Notes under the pieces: model-generated
The model's input: only the letters and a program-made list of their open reading frames with translations
Database searches by the model: none
What the model was told of the DNA's origin: nothing
Translations under genes and position numbers: made by a program
Shown: positions 7,012-14,173 of the stretch, one piece after another
Layout: each line of letters begins with the position of its first letter
Position numbering within the stretch: the stretch's first letter is position 1
NCBI GenBank assembly: GCA_028694115.1
Contig: JAQUUB010000062.1
Span: 1-25,071, forward strand
DNA: 25,071 bases
Source: Lachnospiraceae bacterium
GTDB taxonomy: Bacteria; Bacillota_A; Clostridia; Lachnospirales; Lachnospiraceae
Direction: 5' to 3'

Positions 7012-7068
7012 TAATTAACTTACTTTATAAAGTAAGTTAATTATATAATTAATTCCGTTATTTGTCAA
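7012..7068 (-). promoter_or_regulatory. Consensus promoter with 32-bp palindromic operator
   Basis: On the minus strand TTGACA (7068-7063), a 17-base spacer and TATAAT (7045-7040) form a perfect sigma-A promoter. A perfect 32-bp palindrome, half-site TAATTAACTTACTTTA (7012-7027) and its complement (7028-7043), covers the end of the -10 and the start site. Position and symmetry are as expected for a ROK dimer operator that blocks RNA polymerase. It serves the four-gene operon starting at 6991. Confidence 0.85.
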
Positions 7069-7107
7069 ACAATTTAGAAGCACAAAAACAATATGATGCA
7101 ATCTATT

Positions 7108-7260
7108 GTCAGTAAGAAGACAGCTTCCAGAAGCCATTATGCCATAAGTGATATCGGCAGTAAATTTGCGCTCCGGTTTGGGGATGTGCTTGGAAATTTT
7201 ATTTGTAAAAGTTAAAATTTCTCGTTTCAATTTGTATGTATTTGATGTAAAATTAGCCAT
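7108..7260 (-). pseudogene. N-terminal remnant of an IS4-like transposase
   Basis: ATG at 7260 on the minus strand is preceded by AGAAGGAGATTCC. The first 51 codons (MANFTSNTYKLKREIL, then KFTADITYGIMASGSCLLTD) match the start of a DDE transposase type common in Clostridia, in which the SCLLTD segment is followed by a linker and the catalytic core. Here recognisable sequence ends at about 7108 and the rest is missing. The operon promoter lies only 40 bases beyond, so the element was cut down close to it. Confidence 0.6.
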
Positions 7261-7497
7261 AAGGAATCTCCTTCTTTTTTGTTTAGTAAGATTTTTGTTT
7301 GGTAGCTTAATTTTGCGTAAAAAAGGGATCAGATTCCTTATATTTTGGAAATACAAGTCTAAGCTTACTAATGTGGAAACAATTGATTTGGCAGTAAAAA
7401 GTCATATTGACAGAGGTCTGATTAAAATAGCAGTTTATAGAAAACATAAATCTTGTTAATCTGGTCGTTAAGGCTTGATTATATAAATGGTAAAGAT
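7261..7497. other. Non-coding stretch upstream of the transposase remnant
   Basis: This AT-rich stretch probably holds the old 5' flank of the transposase remnant. Short open frames exist on both strands, but none has a ribosome binding site or family resemblance. No complete terminal inverted repeat was recognised. Confidence 0.35.
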
Positions 7498-7600
7498 AAA
7501 AACGCAACGTATGTAGAGATATATACCAGAGCCGGTAGGTAGCCCGGCCGTCCTGCTTGTCAGGGTAAGTAACCTGCCCCTCCGGGTTGTCCAGTCTTTG
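7498..7600 (+). promoter_or_regulatory. yjdF (azaaromatic) riboswitch
   Basis: The leader of yjdF contains an ordered set of stems: TACC-AGAGCC-GGTA (7524-7537), AGCCCGG (7541-7547) with CCGGGTT (7582-7588, one G.U pair), and CAGG/CCTG (7561-7576) inside it. Position directly before a yjdF gene is the hallmark of the yjdF motif, which is known to bind azaaromatic compounds and control yjdF. The 5' part is duplicated at 656-698, supporting it as a conserved unit. I have not run a covariance model. Confidence 0.7.
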
Positions 7601-7630
7601 CTTGTTTCAATCAATTAAGGAGGGATTGTT

Positions 7631-8047
7631 ATGGACAGAGTAAGTGGCAAGCTGACGGTGTATTTTGATGAGCCTTTTTGGGTAGGCGTTTTTGAGAGAG
7701 TTGAAGAACAAAAACTTTCTGTAGCGAAAGTAACATTTGGCTCGGAGCCAAAGGATTATGAAGTTTACGAGTTCATCCTAAAACACTATTGCAACTTGAA
7801 ATTCAGTCTAGCTGTGGAGTCTGCTGTAAAGGAAATGAAAGCAAATCCAAAGAGAATGCAACGTGCTGTAAAAAAACAATTACAAGACACTGGGATTGGC
7901 ACAAAGGCACAGCAGGCTTTGAAATTACAGCAGGAACAGTGCAAACAGGAACGTAAAGTGAGAAGTCGAGAGCAGAAACTGGCTGAAGAAAAGCGTATGT
8001 TTGAACTAAAACAGAAAAAGAAAAAAGAGAAGCATCGGGGCAGGTAG
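7631..8047 (+). CDS. yjdF: YjdF family protein (DUF2992)
   Basis: This 138-residue protein begins MDRVSGKLTVYFDEPFWVGV and continues with a VTFGSEPKDYEVYEF segment, diagnostic of the YjdF/DUF2992 family. The C-terminal third is a highly charged lysine/glutamine-rich helix ending in KKKKEKHRGR. The function of the protein is unknown; its expression is controlled by an azaaromatic-sensing riboswitch in many Firmicutes, suggesting a role in handling toxic aromatic heterocycles. Start ATG 7631 follows AAGGAGGG. It is a single-gene unit: the leader holds the riboswitch and a GC-rich hairpin overlaps the stop codon. It is full length for the family. Confidence 0.93.
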   Translation: MDRVSGKLTVYFDEPFWVGVFERVEEQKLSVAKVTFGSEPKDYEVYEFILKHYCNLKFSLAVESAVKEMKANPKRMQRAVKKQLQDTGIGTKAQQALKLQQEQCKQERKVRSREQKLAEEKRMFELKQKKKKEKHRGR

Positions 8048-8058
8048 TGCCCCGATGC
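8032..8058 (+). terminator. Hairpin overlapping the yjdF stop codon
   Basis: GCATCGGGGCA (8032-8042) and TGCCCCGATGC (8048-8058) form a perfect 11-bp stem around the TAG stop (8045-8047). There is no T-run, so it may protect the 3' end or terminate weakly. Confidence 0.5.
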
Positions 8059-8242
8059 GGTCTCCCCAAATTCCCGGATTGTAGAAACTTTAGAATAAAA
8101 ACTCTTATATAAATACCGCTAACTAGGAAGTAAAAGTTTCCTTATAAAAAGAAAAAATTAAAAAGTGCTGGAAGTAATAAGCATAAAGGTACGTTGATTA
8201 TGATATACTTTTCATATTAAAGAGTTTTGTGTGTCTGAGGAA

Positions 8243-8271
8243 TTGACAGTGGGAAGAAAAAAAGATATAAT
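8243..8271 (+). promoter_or_regulatory. Consensus promoter of the first AbiE locus
   Basis: TTGACA (8243-8248), 17-base spacer, TATAAT (8266-8271). Weak inverted repeats flank it (GTGTCTG near 8231 with CAGACAT near 8315; TTCACT 8271-8276 with AGTGAA 8302-8307), in the right place for autoregulation by the antitoxin AbiEi, which in characterised systems binds inverted repeats at its promoter. Confidence 0.7.
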
Positions 8272-8321
8272 TCACTTAAAGTAATTATAGTTATTAAATA
8301 TAGTGAAAGGAGTGCAGACAT

Positions 8322-8951
8322 ATGAAGAAAGTTTTGGAATATATAGTAGAACACTATAAAAAGGGAGAGCCAATTTTTATTTCAGATATTGTAATTCCAG
8401 ATATATCGCAGGATAATTTAAAACAGCAATTAAAGCATCTAGTAGATGAAAAGATATTGATTAGATATGAAAAAGGGATTTATTATTTGCCAAGGGAAAG
8501 CAGATTAAAATCAGGATTTCGTTTGTCTGCAGATACTGTGGCGAGGTACAAATATATCTCACGTCGTGGAAGGACAATGGGGTATTATTCAGGGTTTACA
8601 TTTGCAAACCAAATCGGCATTAGTATGCAAGTCCCGGTGAAAGTTGAAATTGTAAGTAATGAATCAGCACCGATTGTAAGAGATATCACTTTAGGCAATC
8701 GTGTTTTTACGGTCCGTAAGCCAAGGATAGAAGTAACAGAGGATAATCAAAAAGTTTTACAATTACTAGAATTACTAAAGGATATAGAGGAATATAGTGA
8801 CGAATCGGCAGATGATGTAAGGGAGCAGATTGTAAGATACATTACGGCTGAAAAAATCGCAAGAAAAGAAGTTGATAAGTATATTCAAAAGTACCCTATG
8901 AAGATTTATAAATATGTTTATGAAATGAGATTGGAAAATGTATTTGCATAA
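8322..8951 (+). CDS. abiEi: AbiEi-type antitoxin / transcriptional autorepressor
   Basis: This 209-residue protein has an N-terminal winged helix (about 1-60): FISDIVIPDISQDNLKQQLK, then LVDEKILIRYEKGIYYLP. This is followed by an AbiEi-like domain with GYYSGFTFANQIGIS and a helical C-terminus. In type IV toxin-antitoxin systems AbiEi represses the operon and counteracts the nucleotidyltransferase toxin without forming a stable complex. Start ATG 8322 follows GAAAGGAG. Its stop overlaps the start of the AbiEii gene by 14 bases, so the pair is translationally coupled. The consensus promoter at 8243 is 50 bases upstream. Role is inferred from family and linkage. Confidence 0.85.
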   Translation: MKKVLEYIVEHYKKGEPIFISDIVIPDISQDNLKQQLKHLVDEKILIRYEKGIYYLPRESRLKSGFRLSADTVARYKYISRRGRTMGYYSGFTFANQIGISMQVPVKVEIVSNESAPIVRDITLGNRVFTVRKPRIEVTEDNQKVLQLLELLKDIEEYSDESADDVREQIVRYITAEKIARKEVDKYIQKYPMKIYKYVYEMRLENVFA

Positions 8952-9852
8952 TGACAAGCAGTTACTGGAAGATGTGGTTAATGCGGCAAGTGAAGCATAT
9001 GGAATCGAAACAGCAATCATAGAAAAAGACTATTATGTGACAATGATTCTAAAATCGCTTGCATTAGAAAATGATAAAATTGTTTTCAAAGGTGGCACTT
9101 CTCTTTCGAAATGCTATCAGGTTATTAATCGCTTTTCAGAGGATATTGATATAACCTTTTCAGAACACATTGGAGAGTCAAGAAGAAAAAAATTGAAATA
9201 TAATGTGATGAAGTTAATCAGCGATGAATTAGAACTCCCGATTAGTAACTGGGATAAAATTGAAAGTGATAAAGATCTTAATCAATATAGATTTAGTTAT
9301 GAACCAATAGCCGAGGGATATCGAGACAGTATGTTACCTGTTGTGAAGGTTGAAACTGCATTACGATCATATGCATTTCCGGTTGAAAAACACGAAGTGA
9401 CAAGTTATATATATCAGTATCTTGCAAAAGAAGAGGAGCAGGAGCTGATTCAAGAATATGGACTTGAGCCTTTTTTAATGAATGTTCAATCTTTGGAGAG
9501 AACGTATATTGACAAAGTCTTTGCCCTTTGTGATTATTACATGCAAGGAAAAAGCAAGCGATACTCAAGGCATTTATATGATTTGTTTAAATTACAAAAC
9601 CAAATTGTATTCGATGATAATTTCAAACGGTTGATCATCGAGGTTAGAGAACATAGACAAAAGCTAGGAAGTGAGATGTGTCCGTCTGCACAACCGGGGA
9701 TTATCCTATCAGAAAAGATTAATGCATTCATTGATGAGGATTTTTATAAAACCGATTATGATGCAATTACAGAGTATTTTATTCGTGATATGGTTTCCTA
9801 TGATGACACAATTAAGAATATGCAACTGATTGCAAATAGTACGTTGTTTTAG
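8938..9852 (+). CDS. abiEii: AbiEii/AbiGii nucleotidyltransferase toxin
   Basis: This 304-residue DNA-polymerase-beta-fold nucleotidyltransferase has an IEKDYYV element near residue 28, FKGGTSLSKC (Gly52-Gly53-Thr54-Ser55) and the metal-binding SEDIDI (Asp69, Asp71). A central AYRSYAFPV-like segment and a helical C-terminal half with KRYSRHLYDLFKL complete the family plan. Characterised members are bacteriostatic toxins (some add nucleotides to tRNA acceptor stems) and give abortive infection against phage. It overlaps its antitoxin gene by 14 bases. Length and motifs are intact, so I expect it to be functional. Confidence 0.9.
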   Translation: MYLHNDKQLLEDVVNAASEAYGIETAIIEKDYYVTMILKSLALENDKIVFKGGTSLSKCYQVINRFSEDIDITFSEHIGESRRKKLKYNVMKLISDELELPISNWDKIESDKDLNQYRFSYEPIAEGYRDSMLPVVKVETALRSYAFPVEKHEVTSYIYQYLAKEEEQELIQEYGLEPFLMNVQSLERTYIDKVFALCDYYMQGKSKRYSRHLYDLFKLQNQIVFDDNFKRLIIEVREHRQKLGSEMCPSAQPGIILSEKINAFIDEDFYKTDYDAITEYFIRDMVSYDDTIKNMQLIANSTLF

Positions 9853-9879
9853 CATTATACAATCTATGCATGCAGACGA

Positions 9880-10050
9880 ATGGAAAGTAAAGTGGCTAAT
9901 GCCCTGACGGATGATCTTTATGATACTTTCACGGGTTCAAAGATGGATGGGTTCAGATAGTACGAGAAATTTGAGAAGTGCGCCAAGTGTGAGCTGCTCA
10001 GATTCTGCAGAGGCTGTCCAGCTGTTTCATATGGCTATCATGGAAATTGA
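9880..10050 (+). pseudogene. Remnant of a radical-SAM SPASM domain
   Basis: The frame from 9880 carries an in-frame TAG at 9958-9960 and then encodes YEKFEKCAKCELLRFCRGCP and AVSYGYHGN before TGA 10048-10050. CxxC-x5-CxxC followed by A..YGY is the auxiliary-cluster (SPASM) signature at the end of radical-SAM peptide maturases. No SAM domain (CxxxCxxC) or precursor peptide was found nearby. The gene is a fragment left beside the AbiE locus. Confidence 0.6.
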
Positions 10051-10203
10051 GTTAAACAGTTGACCATTGACATTAATACAGATATATAATCAGATTCGTG
10101 TATCAGATAAGATTTGCATTAGTAAACGATGGAGAGTTTTTAACATAACCAGCAGTTAATTTTATTAACCAAAAAATAACGGATATTCACTTGTTGAATG
10201 CAG

Positions 10204-10240
10204 AGGCCTTTGTTATGCTATATGTAACAAAGGCCTTTGT
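10204..10240. terminator. Perfect 12-bp hairpin before the XRE regulator
   Basis: AGGCCTTTGTTA (10204-10215) and TAACAAAGGCCT (10225-10236) with a 9-base loop, then TTTG. It lies 36 bases before the XRE gene and could end transcription from the left, or act as an attenuator or operator for that gene. Confidence 0.5.
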
Positions 10241-10272
10241 AATTTGCGCGAGGAGCGATAGGAGATGTAACA

Positions 10273-11328
10273 ATGAATATTGGTGAGACTATTCGAAAAA
10301 ATCGGAAGATGCAGAATTTGACGCAGGAGCAGATGGCGAATCGGCTGAGGGTTTCGGCTCCGGCGGTTAATAAGTGGGAAAACGGCATGAGTTATCCGGA
10401 TATTATGCTGCTGGCACCGTTGGCGAGGCTTCTGAAAATTAATATTGACACGCTGCTGTCTTTTCAGGAGGAACTGTCGGAAATGGAGATTGGACAGTTT
10501 ATCAATGAATTATCGGAAGAAGCGTATTCGGCTGGATTTGAAGAAGCATTTCGACATGCTGAGGAAAAGATAAGAGAATATCCAAATTGTGAGAAACTGA
10601 TTCTGTGTACAGCACAGGTGATGAAGGGATCTTTGATCATGAATGGGAACGATCTGGCGGAAAAGCAAGTGTATGAAAATAAAATTCTTTCCTGGTTCGA
10701 AAAAGTCATGGCTTCGGAGGATGTGGAACTGGCGAAGGGGGCACAGATCTATCTGACCCAGGATCTTATACGAAAAGAAAAATATGAAGAAGCCCAGAAG
10801 ATGCTGGATAAAATACCGCCGCTGGGATTTGATAAGAGAAGCGCCCAGATCCAGGTGTATGAGGGACAAGGGGATTATGAATCTGTATATCGGACGCTGG
10901 ACGAGATGCTGTACCAGAAGAGTACGGAGATAAATACGGTTTTGATGCAGGATATATCTATTCTGTGCAGACAGAAAGAGTATGAAGAAGCCTTGTTTTA
11001 TGCACAGTTGCTGGAAAAGGTGTCGGAATTGTTTGCTTTGGGTTCTTATATAAAGCAAGCGGCGTATTTTTCCATCTATGCAGAGATGGGGGACAAGGAA
11101 AAGGCACTGGACAGTCTGGAAACCATGTTTGATGAGTTCGACATTATGGGAAAGACGGAGGAATCAAACTTATACAAACATATGAAGTTCAAAGAAAATG
11201 CCGGCGTTGAGAAGATGAAGGGGATGATCCTGAAATCTTTTGACACGGATACATCCATGGATTTCATACGGGAAGAACCACGGTTTTTGGAATTGAAGGA
11301 GCGGATAATGAAGGAGGAAAGGCTATGA
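10273..11328 (+). CDS. XRE-family regulator with TPR-like helical repeats
   Basis: This 351-residue protein has an N-terminal helix-turn-helix (about 5-60: NLTQEQMANRLRVSAPAVNK then WENGMSYPDI) followed by about 280 residues of alpha-helical repeats of TPR type (for example KYEEAQKMLDKIPPL, DYESVYRTLDEML, EYEEALFYAQLLEKV, DKEKALDSLETMF). This plan resembles RRNPP-like or general XRE-TPR regulators, where the repeat domain binds a peptide or protein; no candidate signalling peptide gene is visible nearby. Start ATG 10273 follows AGGAG about 8 bases upstream. Its stop overlaps the ATG of a broken WYL-type gene (11325), so it was once first of an operon. Confidence 0.85.
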   Translation: MNIGETIRKNRKMQNLTQEQMANRLRVSAPAVNKWENGMSYPDIMLLAPLARLLKINIDTLLSFQEELSEMEIGQFINELSEEAYSAGFEEAFRHAEEKIREYPNCEKLILCTAQVMKGSLIMNGNDLAEKQVYENKILSWFEKVMASEDVELAKGAQIYLTQDLIRKEKYEEAQKMLDKIPPLGFDKRSAQIQVYEGQGDYESVYRTLDEMLYQKSTEINTVLMQDISILCRQKEYEEALFYAQLLEKVSELFALGSYIKQAAYFSIYAEMGDKEKALDSLETMFDEFDIMGKTEESNLYKHMKFKENAGVEKMKGMILKSFDTDTSMDFIREEPRFLELKERIMKEERL

Positions 11329-11392
11329 GTACGGGCAAGATAGCGGTAAATTGGAAATGCTTTTGTTTCTTCGCATTCTGATGGAAAAGTAG
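11325..11392 (+). pseudogene. N-terminal remnant of a WYL-type regulator
   Basis: ATG 11325 overlaps the XRE stop (ATGA) and has an excellent ribosome binding site, GAAGGAGGAAAGG. It reads MSTGKIAVNWK and stops at 11379-11381. The +1 frame gives GKLEMLLFLRILMEK, which resembles the first helix of HTH/WYL-domain regulators. One base shift plus truncation explains the state. The rest of the gene is missing. Confidence 0.4.
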
Positions 11393-11471
11393 GCATGACT
11401 TTTCCTTTTCTTCTTTAAGAAAGTAGGATATACTTAATAACAAGAGAATATAAAAGGGGGTAAAGTGCTAC

Positions 11472-11678
11472 ATGAAAGGAAAAAAGAACAGAAGGTATAA
11501 AATAATCTGTAGTATAATCGCAATTATTTTCAGTTTTCTTGCGACGGGACTAGGCACTTCGTTGGCAAATGATATGGAAATGAATTTTTTATATCGCTTT
11601 CTTTTCGTTTTTGTATTTACGATGCAATCTCTGTCCACGGTTTGGCTTGTGATTGCTATATTTAGAAAAGAAGAGTGA
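11472..11678 (+). CDS. Small two-helix membrane protein
   Basis: This 68-residue protein has a basic start (MKGKKNRRYK), two hydrophobic segments (about 11-32 and 42-63) and a charged end (FRKEE). The topology is probably a hairpin with both ends inside. AAAAGGGGG lies about 11 bases before ATG 11472, a usable ribosome binding site. No family is recognised. The absence of stops and the regular membrane pattern make it likely to be real. Confidence 0.55.
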   Translation: MKGKKNRRYKIICSIIAIIFSFLATGLGTSLANDMEMNFLYRFLFVFVFTMQSLSTVWLVIAIFRKEE

Positions 11679-11763
11679 ATCAAATTATAAAATACATTAG
11701 GCTCTGGCTGTGTTAGATATAAGAGATTATTCAGGTAGATGAAGTTGAGGAGGGGAACAAAAG

Positions 11764-12318
11764 GTGAAGAGAATTGATATGAAAAGATATATAGCCTTGT
11801 TGCGGGGCATCAACATAAGCGGAAAAAATAAGATATCTATGGCAGAATTGAAATCCTATTTTGAAGAATTGGGTTATGTGGATGTTTTAACACATCTAGG
11901 CAGTGGTAATGTCATTTTTTCGGTCAATGAAGGTGATGAAATTATTCTTGCAGATAGAATCAAAATGATGATAAAAAAACGGTTTTGCCTAGATATTCCT
12001 GTGTTTGTGATTTTACAGGAAAAGTTAAAACGTTTATTGAGTAAAGCTCCCGCTTGGTGGGGAACGGCTGACAAAGAGATATATGACAATTTGATTTTTG
12101 TAATGCCTTCCACTACCGCTGAAATAATAGCTGAAAAAACAGGAGAGCCAACGGAAGGTGTGGAGCGGGTATATGTTTACGAGAATGTCGTTTTCTGGTC
12201 TTTTGACAGAAAGAGATATGCGAAAGCTAACTGGTGGAAAAAAACTGCAAGTGCAGGAATTGGAGAAATGCTTACAATTAGGACAGCCAATACTTTAAAA
12301 AAGATTATGGCAATGTGA
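11764..12318 (+). CDS. DUF1697 domain protein
   Basis: This 184-residue protein begins KRYIALLRGINISGKNKISM and continues FEELGYVDVLTHLGSGNVIF, the unmistakable DUF1697 signature. The domain is a two-lobed alpha/beta fold of unknown function. I choose GTG 11764 because AGGAGGGG (11748-11755) is 8 bases before it, whereas the ATG at 11779 is too far. It is the first gene of a run with DUF2200 and DUF1905 genes (gaps 40 and 27 bases), all small conserved domains of unknown role. Full length. Confidence 0.9.
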   Translation: MKRIDMKRYIALLRGINISGKNKISMAELKSYFEELGYVDVLTHLGSGNVIFSVNEGDEIILADRIKMMIKKRFCLDIPVFVILQEKLKRLLSKAPAWWGTADKEIYDNLIFVMPSTTAEIIAEKTGEPTEGVERVYVYENVVFWSFDRKRYAKANWWKKTASAGIGEMLTIRTANTLKKIMAM

Positions 12319-12358
12319 TATTTGTTCAATTTCTATTTGCAGATGAGGTGAATGAAAC

Positions 12359-12709
12359 GTGGAAAACAGCAAAGTATATCAAATGAAATTTTCAAAAATA
12401 TATCCATTACTGATTAACAAAGTGGTACGAAAAGGCAGAGAAAAAAACGAAGTTGACCAGGTTATTTGCTGGCTTACAGGGTATAATGAGGAAAAGATCG
12501 GGGAAATGGCTGACAGTGCTATTACTTACGAGGAATTTTTTGAACAGGCACCGTTTATGAATCCTAATCGGAGGTTGATCCGTGGTTCTGTTTGTGGAAT
12601 CAAGGTAGAGTCAATCGAAGAACCGCTCATGCAAGAAATACGATATTTGGATAAGCTGCTTGATGAGTTGTCCAAGGGGAAAACCATGGAAAAAATTTTA
12701 CGAAAGTAG
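12359..12709 (+). CDS. DUF2200 family protein
   Basis: This 116-residue protein carries the DUF2200 features: KVYQMKFSKIYPLLINK at the start, VDQVICWLTGYNEEKI, FFEQAPFMNPNR, VCGIKVESIEEPLMQEIRYL and a LDELSKGKTMEKIL end. Function is unknown; it is cytosolic, widespread and usually a single gene. The start is GTG 12359 with a GATGAGGTG ribosome binding site. It is the second member of the DUF1697-DUF2200-DUF1905 run. Confidence 0.9.
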   Translation: MENSKVYQMKFSKIYPLLINKVVRKGREKNEVDQVICWLTGYNEEKIGEMADSAITYEEFFEQAPFMNPNRRLIRGSVCGIKVESIEEPLMQEIRYLDKLLDELSKGKTMEKILRK

Positions 12710-12736
12710 TTGATTTTTACAAAAAGCAGGTGAAAT

Positions 12737-13024
12737 ATGAATACTCAAATTTATGAGTTTGAAGCGATGATAGAGCCTGTGCCAGATAAGGGCGGCGCCT
12801 ATGTTAGATTTCCATATGATATAAAAAAAGAATTTGGTAAAGGTCGTGTAAAAGTGAATGTAACCTTTAATGGTTTTTGCTATAGGGGAAGCCTTGTAAA
12901 CATGGGAGTAAAAAATCCAGATGGAAGCATTTGCTATATTATTGGTGTACGCAAAGATATACAGAAAGAAATGCAACGGTATCCTGGGGATACGATTACT
13001 GTGACTATTCAGGAAACTAGTTGA
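12737..13024 (+). CDS. DUF1905 domain protein
   Basis: This 95-residue protein consists of one DUF1905 domain: EAMIEPVPDKGGAYVRFPYD, a VKVNVTFNGFCYRGSL core and KDIQKEMQRYPGDTITVTI. It is a small beta-barrel domain often fused to or encoded beside other small-protein families; its ligand is unknown. Start ATG 12737 follows AAGCAGGTG. It is last of the three-gene run and is followed by a terminator hairpin at 13095-13138. Confidence 0.88.
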   Translation: MNTQIYEFEAMIEPVPDKGGAYVRFPYDIKKEFGKGRVKVNVTFNGFCYRGSLVNMGVKNPDGSICYIIGVRKDIQKEMQRYPGDTITVTIQETS

Positions 13025-13094
13025 AAATATTTTCCGAGAAGCAGATATAAATTTCCTGAATTCGGAATGTAGGTGGTTGAATGATAATTGAGCG

Positions 13095-13138
13095 AGAACG
13101 ATATATGGAATAGATTCGTCCTAAGTGTTCGTTCTTTT
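13095..13138 (+). terminator. Terminator of the DUF1697-DUF2200-DUF1905 run
   Basis: AGAACGA (13095-13101) pairs with TCGTTCT (13129-13135), followed by TTTC. The long loop contains further short pairing. It lies 71 bases after the DUF1905 stop. Confidence 0.5.
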
Positions 13139-13551
13139 CATGTACAATCTCCTTTCGTGTTCTGTCTTTTTCTTATACTTTTTGCAATTTTATAACCGCC
13201 CACAGCAATACACACGATTCCAGTTATCACGATAAGACTGAGTGGCAAATCCCTCAAATATTCTAATGCTTCCGCATAACAACTTCCATTTTGATCCATA
13301 TCATAATATTGAATAATGTATGAAAAACAAACAGCTAGTATTTCTAAGATAGCTCCAGCTATAATCATCAAAACTGATTTCTCTTTTTTTATTTCCAGTT
13401 TTGTTTCCTGACTTGATGTAGGTTCAACTTCTTCAACTGATTCATATTCATCAAACAATAGGTATTCTATCGGAACCTGAAAAAATTTACTTAATTGGAC
13501 AATATTATCTGTATCCGGTACCGCTGTCCCTTGCTCCCATTTCGTATTTTG
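13138..13551 (-). pseudogene. 5'-truncated XRE regulator with membrane domain
   Basis: The frame opens after TGA 13552-13554 and reads TKWEQGTAVPDTDNIVQLSK then FFQVPIEYLLFDE. This is the last two helices of an XRE helix-turn-helix and its usual continuation, followed by a charged linker and two membrane segments (LMIIAGAILEILAVCFSYII; LSLIVITGIVCIAVGGYKIA). The recognition helix and everything before it are absent. It cannot bind DNA normally, so I call it a pseudogene. An internal ATG exists at 13458 but lacks a convincing ribosome binding site. Confidence 0.7.
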
Positions 13552-13657
13552 TCAAAACCGTCAACACATACGGGCTTACAACTCCGCAACTAGAGTTTAC
13601 AAGGCTATTTATTTACAACAAGGAACCCACAAGTTTTTCTAGCTGCGCTAAAAAAAG

Positions 13658-13687
13658 CTACACTTCTTTATATATTAATCCTCGCAT
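13658..13687 (-). pseudogene. Start of an ABC-2-type permease, interrupted
   Basis: AAAGGGAGGTTC precedes ATG 13687 on the minus strand; the frame MRGLIYKEV then meets TAG. The sequence resembles the beginning of ABC-2 permeases (M-x-G-L-x-Y-K-E). Nothing further is recognisable to the left. This is weak evidence from nine codons. Confidence 0.3.
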
Positions 13688-13710
13688 GATGAACCTCCCT
13701 TTAGGCATTA

Positions 13711-13745
13711 AAAAATAGTCACTCTTAAATGAGGTGACGATTTTT
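13711..13745. terminator. Bidirectional hairpin
   Basis: AAAAATaGTCAC (13711-13722) and GTGACgATTTTT (13734-13745) pair with a single mismatch around an 11-base loop, with T-runs available on both strands. It may serve the truncated RelE gene on the minus strand. Confidence 0.55.
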
Positions 13746-13763
13746 GTTTGAATTCCTTCATTG

Positions 13764-13994
13764 TTATCGTATAAGCCAGCCGTAATCTTTGCGGCAATCG
13801 AGGATATAGTCTACATAAACGATAGGATCCTTAACCTGATACAGAACAAGATACCATTTTTCAATATACATCTTATGATATTTGTTCGCTTGGATATAGA
13901 GTTCCTCAAAAAAAGGAAAACGCTCTGGCATTTGTGAAAGAGAACGCAATGCACTCATAATCTGTTTCTTTTTTGTTGCTGCTGCTTCGGAATT
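13764..13994 (-). pseudogene. N-terminally truncated RelE/ParE-type toxin
   Basis: The minus-strand frame reads NSEAAATKKKQIMSALRSL, MPERFPFFEEL, NKYHKMYIEKWYLVLYQV and ends VDYILDCRKDYGWLIR. These are the second half of a RelE/ParE-type toxin common in Lachnospiraceae, with the arginine-rich mRNA-binding C-terminus intact. About the first 30-35 residues are missing: the frame is stopped by TAA at 13995-13997, inside the 16-base sequence TTTATTACAATAAAGT that also occurs at 2184-2199. No antitoxin gene is seen. An internal ATG (13958) has no ribosome binding site. Confidence 0.7.
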
Positions 13995-14173
13995 TTATTA
14001 CAATAAAGTCAAGGGAATCGTAGGAAATCTACAAGCCCATCATCTCACGCACAATGCGGTCTGCCATTGTAAAAGCATTTTGACACGAAATAACGCTAAT
14101 GACAAAGCCTTTTGATAGACAAAGGGTTGTTCTTCCTGTAAAATAAAAAGCACAACAAAGGTGGTGATGAACA

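Noticed and set aside
7012..7043. Palindrome as an intrinsic terminator
   Set aside because: AT-only centre with little stability, and it lies on the -10 and start site of a consensus promoter; operator is the better reading.
10510..11058. Minus-strand frame of 182 codons
   Set aside because: Antisense to the XRE/TPR gene; hydrophobic and Phe/Leu-rich composition is typical of a shadow of helical repeats.
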